Assembly: GCA_031253835.1 (NCBI GenBank)
Contig: JAIRVP010000074.1
Coordinates: 1-64,000, forward strand
Length of the DNA stretch: 64,000 bases
DNA from: Burkholderia sp.
Lineage (GTDB): Bacteria; Pseudomonadota; Gammaproteobacteria; Burkholderiales; Burkholderiaceae
Reading direction: 5' to 3'
The translations under genes and the position numbers were made by a program. Position 1 is the stretch's first letter. Every line of letters begins with the position of its first letter. Shown in pieces: positions 16,438 through 24,455 of this stretch. The notes under the pieces were generated by a model that searched no databases, was not told where the DNA came from, and saw nothing but the letters and a program-made list of their open reading frames with translations.

Positions 16438-18420
16438 ATGTCAACGAAGAAACCCAGCGCGGCCTATAGCGAAGCATCGATCAAGGTGCTCAAGGGTCTC
16501 GAGCCGGTCAAGCAGCGGCCCGGCATGTACACCCGTACCGAGAATCCGCTGCACATCATCCAGGAAGTCATCGACAACGCGTCCGACGAGGCGCTCGGCG
16601 GCTACGGCAAGCAGATCATCGTGACGCTGCACGCCGACCAGTCGGTCTCGGTCGAGGACGACGGCCGCGGCATCCCGTTCGGCATGCACCCCGAAGAGGG
16701 CGTGCCGGTCGTCGAGATCGTGTTCACGCGCCTGCACGCAGGCGGCAAGTTCGACAAGGCCGCCGGCGGCGCCTATACGTTCTCGGGCGGCCTGCACGGC
16801 GTCGGCGTGTCGGTGACGAATGCACTCGCGACACGCCTCGACGTGACAGTGTGGCGCGACGGCAAGATCGCCGAGCTCGGCTTTGCCGAAGGCGACGTCG
16901 TCAATCCGCTCGCGACGCAGGGCGCGGGCCGCGGCGAGAAGAAATCCGGCACGCGCGTGCAGGTGTGGCCGAATCCGAAGTACTTCGATTCGCCGAACCT
17001 GCCGCTCGGCGAGCTGCAGCGCCTGCTGCGCTCGAAGGCCGTGCTGCTGCCGGGCGTCGAGGTCGTGCTCGTCAACGAGAAGAGCGGCGAGCGCCAGACA
17101 TGGAAATATGAAGACGGCTTGCGCGGCTACCTGCTCGACGAAATGAACGGCAGCGAGCTGCTGATCCCGCTGTTCGAAGGCGAGCGGTTCGCCGATTCGC
17201 GTTCGGGCGACGATACGTTCGCCGAAGGCGAGGGCGCATCGTGGGTCGTCGCGTGGAGCGAGGAAGGTTCGCTCGTGCGCGAGTCGTACGTGAACCTGAT
17301 CCCGACACCGGCCGGCGGCACGCACGAATCCGGCCTGCGCGACGGCCTGTACCAGGCCGTGAAGAGCTTCGTCGAGCTGCACAACCTGCAGCCGAAGGGC
17401 GTGAAGCTGCTCGCGGAAGACGTGTTTGCGCGCGTGTCGTTCGTGCTGTCCGCGAAGGTGCTCGATCCGCAGTTCCAGGGGCAGATCAAGGAACGCCTGA
17501 ACAGCCGCGACGCAGTGAAGCTCGTGTCGTCGTTCTCGCGCCCGGCGCTCGAACTGTGGCTGAACCAGCACGTCGAGCACGGCAAGAAGCTCGCCGAACT
17601 CGTGATCAAGCAGGCGCAGGCGCGCACGCGCGCGGGCCAGAAGGTCGAGAAGCGCAAGAGCTCGGGCGTCGCGGTGCTGCCCGGCAAGCTGACCGACTGC
17701 GAGACCGAGGATATCGCGCGCAACGAACTGTTCCTCGTCGAGGGCGACTCGGCGGGCGGCTCCGCGAAGATGGGCCGCGACAAGGAATACCAGGCGATCC
17801 TGCCGCTGCGCGGCAAGGTGCTGAACACGTGGGAAACCGAGCGCGACCGCCTGTTCGCGAACAACGAGGTGCACGACATCTCGGTGGCGATCGGCGTCGA
17901 TCCGCACAGCCCCGACGACACCGTCGACCTGTCGAACCTGCGCTACGGCAAGATCTGCATCCTGTCGGACGCGGACGTCGACGGCTCGCACATCCAGGTG
18001 CTGCTGCTCACATTGTTCTTCAAGCATTTCCCGCAACTGATCGAGCGCGGCCACGTGTGCGTCGCACGGCCGCCGCTGTTCCGCGTCGACGCGCCCGCAC
18101 GCGGCAAGAAGGCCGCGCAGAAGCTCTACGCGCTCGACGACGGCGAACTCGAGGCGATCCTCGACAAGCTGCGCAAGGACGGCGTACGCGAGACCCAGTG
18201 GAGCATCAGCCGCTTCAAGGGCCTCGGCGAAATGAGCGCCGAGCAGCTGTGGGACACGACGATGAACCCCGATACGCGCCGCCTGATGCCCGTGAAGCTC
18301 GGCGAGCTCGACTACGAGGCGACCGTCGCGCGCATGACGATGCTGATGGGCAAGGGCGAGGCAGCCGCGCGGCGCGGCTGGCTCGAGGAAAAGGGCAACG
18401 ACGTCGAAGCGGACATCTAA
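16438..18420 (+). CDS. parE: DNA topoisomerase IV subunit B
   Basis: ATPase subunit of topoisomerase IV, which unlinks replicated chromosomes. The 660 residues include the GHKL ATPase (EVIDNASDEA, DDGRGIPFGMH, GGLHGVGVSVTNAL), a transducer domain and the TOPRIM region (LVEGDSAGGSAK, DADVDGSHIQVL), ending with the RFKGLGEMSAEQLWDTTM motif. Length, and the lack of the long insert of some GyrB proteins, fit ParE. ParC follows after 69 bases, which supports the assignment. The leader carries DnaA-box-like repeats. Confidence 0.96.
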   Translation: MSTKKPSAAYSEASIKVLKGLEPVKQRPGMYTRTENPLHIIQEVIDNASDEALGGYGKQIIVTLHADQSVSVEDDGRGIPFGMHPEEGVPVVEIVFTRLHAGGKFDKAAGGAYTFSGGLHGVGVSVTNALATRLDVTVWRDGKIAELGFAEGDVVNPLATQGAGRGEKKSGTRVQVWPNPKYFDSPNLPLGELQRLLRSKAVLLPGVEVVLVNEKSGERQTWKYEDGLRGYLLDEMNGSELLIPLFEGERFADSRSGDDTFAEGEGASWVVAWSEEGSLVRESYVNLIPTPAGGTHESGLRDGLYQAVKSFVELHNLQPKGVKLLAEDVFARVSFVLSAKVLDPQFQGQIKERLNSRDAVKLVSSFSRPALELWLNQHVEHGKKLAELVIKQAQARTRAGQKVEKRKSSGVAVLPGKLTDCETEDIARNELFLVEGDSAGGSAKMGRDKEYQAILPLRGKVLNTWETERDRLFANNEVHDISVAIGVDPHSPDDTVDLSNLRYGKICILSDADVDGSHIQVLLLTLFFKHFPQLIERGHVCVARPPLFRVDAPARGKKAAQKLYALDDGELEAILDKLRKDGVRETQWSISRFKGLGEMSAEQLWDTTMNPDTRRLMPVKLGELDYEATVARMTMLMGKGEAAARRGWLEEKGNDVEADI

Positions 18421-18435
18421 CCGGGGAATCCGCAC

Positions 18436-18456
18436 GGCCGGGCATGATGCCCGGCC
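18436..18456. repeat. inverted repeat between parE and parC
   Basis: GGCCGGGCAT and ATGCCCGGCC (18436-18445, 18447-18456) form a strong hairpin without a following T run. It may modulate read-through or mRNA stability rather than terminate. Confidence 0.5.
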
Positions 18457-18489
18457 CGGTCTCACGCCACTTACGAATACGGAATTCAG

Positions 18490-20811
18490 ATGGACGACAA
18501 CACTTCCGATCTCTTTGCCAGCCCCGACGCGCCCGAGAGCGACGCGCTGACGCTCGGCAACTACGCGGAGCAGGCGTACCTCAGCTACGCGGTCAGCGTC
18601 GTGAAGAGCCGCGCGCTGCCCGACGTGTGCGACGGCCAGAAGCCGGTGCAGCGCCGGATCCTGTTCGCGATGAACGAAATGGGCCTCGGCCCGGACGCGA
18701 AGCCGGTGAAGTCGGCGCGCGTGGTCGGCGACGTGCTCGGTAAATACCACCCGCACGGCGACCAGTCGGCGTACGACGCGCTCGTGCGTCTCGCGCAGGA
18801 TTTCTCGCTGCGCTACCCGCTGATCGACGGGCAGGGCAACTTCGGTTCGCGCGACGGCGACGGCGCGGCGGCGATGCGATACACCGAAGCACGCCTCACG
18901 CCGATCGCGAAGCTGCTGCTCGACGAGATCGACCAGGGCACGGTCGACTTCATGCCCAACTACGACGGCTCGTTCGAGGAACCGAAGACGCTGCCGAGCC
19001 GCATGCCGTTCGTGCTGCTGAACGGCGCGTCGGGCATCGCGGTCGGCCTCGCCACCGAAATCCCGTCGCACAACCTGCGCGAAGTCGCGGGCGCGGCAGT
19101 CGCGCTGATCCGCAATCCGAAGCTCACGCACGCGGAGCTGATGAATCTGATTCCCGGCCCGGATTTCCCGGGCGGCGGCCAGATCATCTCGAGCGACGCC
19201 GAGATCGCGGCGGCGTATGAAACCGGCCGCGGCAGCCTGAAGGTGCGCGCGAAATGGAAGATCGAGGATCTCGCGCGCGGCCAGTGGCAGCTCGTCGTCA
19301 CCGAACTGCCGCCGAGCACGTCGGGCCAGAAGGTGCTCGAGGAAATCGAGGAGCTGACCAACCCGAAGCTCAAGCTCGGCAAGAAGACGCTGACGCCCGA
19401 GCAGCTCAACACGAAGAAGGCGATGCTCGACCTGCTCGACGCGGTGCGCGACGAGTCGGGCAAGGAAGCGGCGGTGCGGCTCGTGTTCGAGCCGAAGTCG
19501 CGCACGATCGACCAGACGGAATTCGTGAACACGCTGCTCGCGTACACGAGCCTCGAGTCGAACGCGACGCTGAACCTGGTGATGATCGGCGCCGATGGCC
19601 GGCCGGGCCAGAAGGGCCTGCTGACGATCCTCGACGAGTGGGTGAAGTTCCGCCAGCTGACGATGACGCGCCGTTGCCGCCATCGTCTCGCGAAGGTCGA
19701 CGACCGCATCCACATCCTCGAAGGGCGGATGATCGTCTTCCTGAACATCGACGAGGTGATCCGCATCATCCGCGAGTCGGACGAGCCGAAGGCCGCGCTG
19801 ATGAGTGCGTTCGGCCTCAGCGAGCGTCAGGCGGAAGACATCCTCGAAATCCGGCTGCGCCAGCTCGCGCGGCTCGAGAAGATCAAGATCGAGAAGGAAC
19901 TCGAAGCGCTGCGCGACGAGAAGGCGAAGCTCGAGGAACTGCTCGCGAACGAAAGCGCGATGAAGCGGTTGATGATCAAGGAGATCGAGGCCGACGCGAA
20001 GCAGTACGGCGACGATCGCCGCACGCTGATCCAGCAGGAAAAGCGCGCGACGTTGGAGGCGAAGGTGGTCGACGAGCCGGTGACGGTCGTCGTGTCGCAG
20101 AAGGGCTGGGTGCGTGCGCTGAAGGGCCACGGGCTCGACCCGGCCGCGTTCACGTTCAAGGCCGGCGACAGCCTGTACGCGGCGTTCCAGTGCCGCACGC
20201 CGGACCGGCTGATCGCGTGGGGCAGCAGCGGCCGCGTGTACTCGGTCGACGTGTCGGTGCTGCCGGGCGGGCGCGGTGACGGCGTGCCCGTCACGTCGCT
20301 GATCGAGCTCGAGTCGGGCTCGCACCTGATGCACTACTACGCGGCGCCGGCCGACCAGCAACTGCTGCTCGCGTCGAGCAATGGCTTCGGCTTCCTCGCG
20401 AAGGTCGGCGACATGGTGAGCCGCGTGAAGGCCGGCAAGGCGTTCATGACGATCGATACGGGCGCGGCGCCGCTCGCGCCGATGCCCGTGCTGCCGAATG
20501 CGACGCAGGTCGCGTGCCTGTCGAGCGGCGGCCGCCTGCTCGTGTTCGGGATGGACGAGATGAAGACGCTGTCCGGCGGCGGGCGCGGCGTGATCCTGAT
20601 GGCGCTCGACGACAAGGAAACGCTCGTCCAGGCGCTCGCGATCGATCCGGCCGGTGTCGTGCTGATCGGCACGGGCCGCGGCGGCAAGGCGCAGGACGAG
20701 ACGCTGTCCTACGCAGGGCTCGCGCCGCACATCGGCAAGCGCGCACGCAAGGGCCGCGCGCCGGAGACGAAGCTCAAGGTCGTCAACGAACTGCGCCCGC
20801 TGCTCGGCTGA
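18490..20811 (+). CDS. parC: DNA topoisomerase IV subunit A
   Basis: DNA-breaking subunit of topoisomerase IV, 773 residues. The N-terminal quinolone-resistance region reads GDVLGKYHPHGDQSAYDALV, and the catalytic tyrosine is Tyr131 in AMRYTEARLT. A coiled-coil tower (KIKIEKELEALRDEKAKLEEL, about residues 455-480) leads to a C-terminal beta-pinwheel with repeated G-R-G/S-x-G motifs, smaller than GyrA's and lacking a GyrA box, as expected for ParC. In an operon with parE. Confidence 0.96.
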   Translation: MDDNTSDLFASPDAPESDALTLGNYAEQAYLSYAVSVVKSRALPDVCDGQKPVQRRILFAMNEMGLGPDAKPVKSARVVGDVLGKYHPHGDQSAYDALVRLAQDFSLRYPLIDGQGNFGSRDGDGAAAMRYTEARLTPIAKLLLDEIDQGTVDFMPNYDGSFEEPKTLPSRMPFVLLNGASGIAVGLATEIPSHNLREVAGAAVALIRNPKLTHAELMNLIPGPDFPGGGQIISSDAEIAAAYETGRGSLKVRAKWKIEDLARGQWQLVVTELPPSTSGQKVLEEIEELTNPKLKLGKKTLTPEQLNTKKAMLDLLDAVRDESGKEAAVRLVFEPKSRTIDQTEFVNTLLAYTSLESNATLNLVMIGADGRPGQKGLLTILDEWVKFRQLTMTRRCRHRLAKVDDRIHILEGRMIVFLNIDEVIRIIRESDEPKAALMSAFGLSERQAEDILEIRLRQLARLEKIKIEKELEALRDEKAKLEELLANESAMKRLMIKEIEADAKQYGDDRRTLIQQEKRATLEAKVVDEPVTVVVSQKGWVRALKGHGLDPAAFTFKAGDSLYAAFQCRTPDRLIAWGSSGRVYSVDVSVLPGGRGDGVPVTSLIELESGSHLMHYYAAPADQQLLLASSNGFGFLAKVGDMVSRVKAGKAFMTIDTGAAPLAPMPVLPNATQVACLSSGGRLLVFGMDEMKTLSGGGRGVILMALDDKETLVQALAIDPAGVVLIGTGRGGKAQDETLSYAGLAPHIGKRARKGRAPETKLKVVNELRPLLG

Positions 20812-20839
20812 CGCCGGGCCCGGTTCGGCCGCGATCGCA

Positions 20840-20881
20840 GGCCGCACGTCCGCTTCGGCGGGTGTGCGGCCTTTTTCTTTT
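20840..20881 (+). terminator. rho-independent terminator after parC
   Basis: GGCCGCAC (20840-20847) pairs with GTGCGGCC (20864-20871) and is followed by TTTTTCTTTT. It ends the parE-parC transcript. Confidence 0.88.
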
Positions 20882-21050
20882 GGGGCGGGGATTCGGGTAA
20901 GCAAGCGTGGCGCTGTCACGCGGAACTTGCAAAATATTGTGAAATCGCGCCGAGGGTCTGAACCGAGAGGCAACTGGCCGGTCGAACGTCGCTTGATGCC
21001 GCGCGCGACGCGGCCGTTCGCCGCACCCCACTCATCACAGGATTGTCGCC

Positions 21051-21509
21051 ATGTCCCACGCCGTTGCCGTCGCGCTGTTTCTTCACCTGCTGGCCGTTGC
21101 CGTGTGGGTGGGCGGGATGGTCTTTGCGAACTTCTGCCTGCGTCCGGCGCTGTCCGACCTGGCGCCGCAGCTCCGGTTGCCGCTGATCGAAGGTGTGTTC
21201 GGCCGCTTCTTCAACTGGGTGGCGGGTTCCGTGATCGTGATCCTGCTGTCCGGCGGTTTCCTGCTCGTGGAATTCGGCGGCGCGCACGCGACGTGGTCGC
21301 TGCATGCGATGGCCGGCCTCGGCGTCGTGATGATGCTGATCTTCGGCCATATCCGCTTCGCGCTGTTCCCGCGCATCCGTCGCGCGGTGCAGGCGCAGAA
21401 CTGGCCGGACGGTGCGCGCGCGGTGAACGCGGTGCGCCTGCTCGTCGTCGTGAATCTCGTGCTCGGCGTCGTGACGGTCGGCGCGGCCGTGCTGTCGCGC
21501 GGTTTCTGA
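21051..21509 (+). CDS. CopD-family integral membrane protein
   Basis: A 152-residue protein with four predicted transmembrane helices: HAVAVALFLHLLAVAVWVGGM, NWVAGSVIVILLSGGFLL, LHAMAGLGVVMMLIFGHI and VVVNLVLGVVTVGAAVL. The HLLAVAVWVGGMVF start, with a His and Trp in helix 1, matches the CopD/YcnJ-type membrane domain thought to handle copper or haem. No periplasmic CopC partner is next to it, so a copper role is only a family inference. Confidence 0.82.
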   Translation: MSHAVAVALFLHLLAVAVWVGGMVFANFCLRPALSDLAPQLRLPLIEGVFGRFFNWVAGSVIVILLSGGFLLVEFGGAHATWSLHAMAGLGVVMMLIFGHIRFALFPRIRRAVQAQNWPDGARAVNAVRLLVVVNLVLGVVTVGAAVLSRGF

Positions 21510-21547
21510 TCGTTCCGCATCGGCCGCCGGCCCGGCGGCCTGCGCCG

Positions 21548-22432
21548 CTACGCGGCCAGCATCGCATCGAGCAGCCACGCGCCGGCCGGGCCGAGCGGCC
21601 GGTTGCGCGACCAGACCGCATCCACCCGCACGCGGCGCGGCCAGCCGCGTGAGCGCAGCTCGCACAGGCGATCGCGTGCGAAGTGCTCGACCATCCAGCG
21701 CGGCAGTTCCGCCCAGCCGAACCCCAGCACGGCCATCTCCAGCAGCATCAGGTAGCTCGGCGCCAGCCAGTGCTGCGTACCGACGACGATCCGGTCGTCG
21801 GTGCCGCGGCCTTCCGTTTTCACATAGGTATTGAGGCGCAGTTCGCGCACGTCGCGCAGCGCCGCGTGCGGCACCTCGGTGTCGCCGAATTCGGCGAGCG
21901 CGTGCGTGCGCCCGACGAACAGCCCGATCTCCGATTCCTCCGCCACCGTCGCCGCGCCGATATCGGCCGGGTAGGCCGCACGCGCGGCCATCAGCCCGAG
22001 CTGCGCGCGGCCCTGCTGGATCAGGTCGAGCACGTCCTCGTGCTCGGCGATCTGGCATTCGAGCTCGAGCGCCGGAAAGCGCCGTTCGAGCGCCATCAGC
22101 GTGTCCTCATAGCGTTTCGACTGGTACGTGTCGGACACGACGAGCGTCAGCCGCGCTTCCTCGCCGTGCGCGAGCCGCGCGGCCGTGCGGTCGATCGCCG
22201 CGCTGGCGTCGAGCGCGCGCTGCACCTGCGGCAGCAGCGCGCGCCCGGCGTCGGTCAGTGTCGGCGCGCGCGTCGAGCGGTCGAACAGCTGCACGCCGAG
22301 ATCGATCTCGAGGTTCGCAATCGCTTCCGACACGGTCGACTGGCGCTTGCCGAGCTTGCGCGCGGCGGCCGTGAACGAGCCGAGCAGCGCGGCTTCGGCG
22401 AACGCGAGCAGGGCTTCGGGGGCATGGTGCAT
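21548..22432 (-). CDS. LysR-family transcriptional regulator, divergent from PACE efflux gene
   Basis: A 294-residue LTTR. The N-terminal helix-turn-helix (LLGSFTAAARKLGKRQSTVSEAIANLE, residues about 16-42) is followed by LFDRSTRAPTLTDAGRALLPQ and a periplasmic-binding-type co-inducer domain. It is divergent from the PACE-family transporter at 22545. This is the arrangement seen for AceR/AceI-type systems, so it very likely controls that gene and itself through the palindrome at 22455-22469. Confidence 0.93.
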   Translation of the reverse strand: MHHAPEALLAFAEAALLGSFTAAARKLGKRQSTVSEAIANLEIDLGVQLFDRSTRAPTLTDAGRALLPQVQRALDASAAIDRTAARLAHGEEARLTLVVSDTYQSKRYEDTLMALERRFPALELECQIAEHEDVLDLIQQGRAQLGLMAARAAYPADIGAATVAEESEIGLFVGRTHALAEFGDTEVPHAALRDVRELRLNTYVKTEGRGTDDRIVVGTQHWLAPSYLMLLEMAVLGFGWAELPRWMVEHFARDRLCELRSRGWPRRVRVDAVWSRNRPLGPAGAWLLDAMLAA

Positions 22433-22454
22433 ACGGCGCTCCAGACTTCTTTAT

Positions 22455-22469
22455 ATCGGTAAAACCGAT
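22455..22469. promoter_or_regulatory. candidate LysR-regulator site
   Basis: ATCGGT-aaa-ACCGAT is a perfect 15-bp interrupted palindrome 22 bases from the lysR ATG in the 112-bp divergent gap. An imperfect relative (ACCGGTATCGCCGAT) lies at 22489-22503. Both fit LTTR recognition and activation half-sites; binding is inferred. Confidence 0.5.
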
Positions 22470-22544
22470 GATAACAAACTGGATTCAACCGGTATCGCCG
22501 ATCAAAATGGACGACATGAATGACGTAACGGATTGGAGGGCATC

Positions 22545-22991
22545 ATGAAACAGATGAACAAAACGGTGACGGAACGGCTGCTGCACGCGCTGACGTTCGA
22601 ACTGGTCGCGATCGCGCTGTGTGCGCCGATCGGCGCGTGGCTGCTGGACATGCCGGTGTCGCACGTCGGCGTGCTGACGGTGATGGTGTCGCTGATCGCG
22701 ATGGCGTGGAACATGGCGTTCAACACGCTGTTCGACCGCTTCGAGCGGCGCGCGGGCTTGAAGCGCACGCTCGGCATGCGGATCGCGCACGCGGTCATGT
22801 TCGAGCTCGGTCTCGTCGCGATGGTGGTGCCGGTGGCCGCGTGGTGGCTGAACGTGAGCCTCGTCGAGGCACTGCTGCTCGACCTCGGCATCGTGCTGTT
22901 CTTCCTGCCTTATACGTTCTGCTTCAACCTCGCGTACGACGCGCTGCGCGCCCGCTGGATGGCACGCCGGGTCGCGGTGCAGGCCGGTTGA
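22545..22991 (+). CDS. PACE-family proton-coupled efflux transporter
   Basis: A 148-residue, four-helix membrane protein of the proteobacterial antimicrobial compound efflux (PACE, AceI-like) family. It is built from two tandem bacterial-transmembrane-pair repeats: RLLHALTFELVAIALCAPIGAWLLD and RIAHAVMFELGLVAMVVPVAAWWLN. The conserved Glu in helix 1 (FELVAI) and the WNMAFNTLFDRFE motif, with its counterpart FNLAYDALRARW, are present. Known members export chlorhexidine, proflavine or polyamines. GGAGGG at 22535-22540 fixes the ATG. Confidence 0.92.
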   Translation: MKQMNKTVTERLLHALTFELVAIALCAPIGAWLLDMPVSHVGVLTVMVSLIAMAWNMAFNTLFDRFERRAGLKRTLGMRIAHAVMFELGLVAMVVPVAAWWLNVSLVEALLLDLGIVLFFLPYTFCFNLAYDALRARWMARRVAVQAG

Positions 22992-23043
22992 GGAACGTCG
23001 ACGCCGGTGGAGGCCGGCGGAGCAGGGCGACGGCCGCCGCCCG

Positions 23044-24252
23044 TCAGCGCGCGGCGGCCCACAGCCACACGCTGCACGCCACGGCGACCGCGCCGTAGAC
23101 GGCATAGACGGGCACCTTGAAGCGCGTGAAGCACAGCGTCGCGAAGGCGCCCGTCAGCCAGTAAACGGGGTCGGCCGGCTCGCGATGCAGGATCTTCACG
23201 ACGGCGACGACGAGAAAGCCCGTCGTCGCCGCGCGCAGCAGGCGCATCCCGTGTTCGAAGCGCGCATGGCGCTTGAGACGGAACAGGTGGTTCTGCGCAA
23301 ACACGACGAGGCACCCCGACGGAATGAACAGCGCGGCCGTCGCGAGCAGCGCGCCGACCCAGCCGTCGGTCAGGTAGCCGAGAAACGGCACGACGTTCAG
23401 CAGCGGCCCCGGCGCCACCGGCGACAGCGCGAACGCCAGCGTGAAGTCGTGATCGGAGATGCCCGTCGCCGGCGACACGAACAGCGTCTTGAGTACCGGC
23501 AGCGCGGAAAACCCGCCGCCGAACAGCGTCATGCCGGCACCTGCGAGGCGCGGCCACAGCAGCTGCGCCTGGTAATCGCCCGGCAGCGGCACCGCGAACA
23601 GCGCGACGAGCACGCCGAGCAGCACGAGCAGGTTGCGGTCGCGCTTCGACAGCGTGAAATCGACCGCATCGCGTTGGGTCGGCCCCGTCAGCCAGCCCGC
23701 TGCAAACGCAGCGAAGAGAATCCCGACGAAAGCGGCGGGACTATGCGCGAAAGCGAGCAGAATCGTCGACAACGCGGCGATCACCTGTTCGAGCCGCGTG
23801 CGCGCGAGCGAGCGCAGCTGCTTGGCCCAAGTGACGCCGATCAGCGCGGCGAGCACCATCCCGAAGTGATTGATCAGCATCGGCGCGGCCAGCGAGCGCA
23901 CGAGCGGCGTCTGATAAAAGATCGCGAACAGCGTCATCAGGATCGAGAACGGCAGCACGCTCGCGATGCCGGCGACCCATGCGCCGGCGCGGCCGTGCAG
24001 CGTCTGGCCGACCTGCACCGCCACATTGCAGCCGACGGGGCCCGGCACGAGCCAGGCGAGCGCGACGAGATCGCCGAATACGTGCGGTTCGATGCGCTGC
24101 AGCCGTTCGACGTAGTGGCGTTCGAGTTGCGCCATCATCGAGAGCCCGCCCCACGAGATCGCAGAAATGCCGGCGACGACCTTGAACAAGGTCCATAGGG
24201 ATGCCTGTGCCTCTTCGACACGGGCGGTCGCTTCGACTTCGACGGTTGTCAT
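23044..24252 (-). CDS. chrA: chromate transporter, CHR family
   Basis: A 402-residue bidomain inner-membrane protein. The N half has GGLSMMAQLERHYVERL and ALAWLVPGPVGCNVAVQVG. The C half repeats the pattern with LFGGGFSALPVLKTLFV and ALSPVAPGPLLNVVPFLGYL. The paired P-G-P motifs and internal duplication are typical of ChrA, which exports chromate in exchange or by proton motive force. Some CHR members transport other anions, so chromate is the family default rather than shown. No chrB regulator is adjacent. Confidence 0.88.
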   Translation of the reverse strand: MTTVEVEATARVEEAQASLWTLFKVVAGISAISWGGLSMMAQLERHYVERLQRIEPHVFGDLVALAWLVPGPVGCNVAVQVGQTLHGRAGAWVAGIASVLPFSILMTLFAIFYQTPLVRSLAAPMLINHFGMVLAALIGVTWAKQLRSLARTRLEQVIAALSTILLAFAHSPAAFVGILFAAFAAGWLTGPTQRDAVDFTLSKRDRNLLVLLGVLVALFAVPLPGDYQAQLLWPRLAGAGMTLFGGGFSALPVLKTLFVSPATGISDHDFTLAFALSPVAPGPLLNVVPFLGYLTDGWVGALLATAALFIPSGCLVVFAQNHLFRLKRHARFEHGMRLLRAATTGFLVVAVVKILHREPADPVYWLTGAFATLCFTRFKVPVYAVYGAVAVACSVWLWAAAR

Positions 24253-24455
24253 GGTTGTGGTTTTGGCGCAGGGCCAGATCTCGCGCGTGTGGCCGTACCG
24301 GCGGCCCGCCGATACGTTGGCCCTCCCGATTGTCCGCCGCGCACCGTGACACTGCCATGCGCGAAAACGCTAGTTAATGAACTAAACAATCGGATCGGAA
24401 ACCGAAACAATTGCGGCAGCGCGCAACGCGCGCCGCAGTCGCAACTGCTGTGTGC

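Noticed and set aside
16441..20973. 1510-codon open frame on the minus strand
   Set aside because: It is fully antisense to parE and parC and is Arg/Ala/His-rich, as expected from the opposite strand of high-GC genes.
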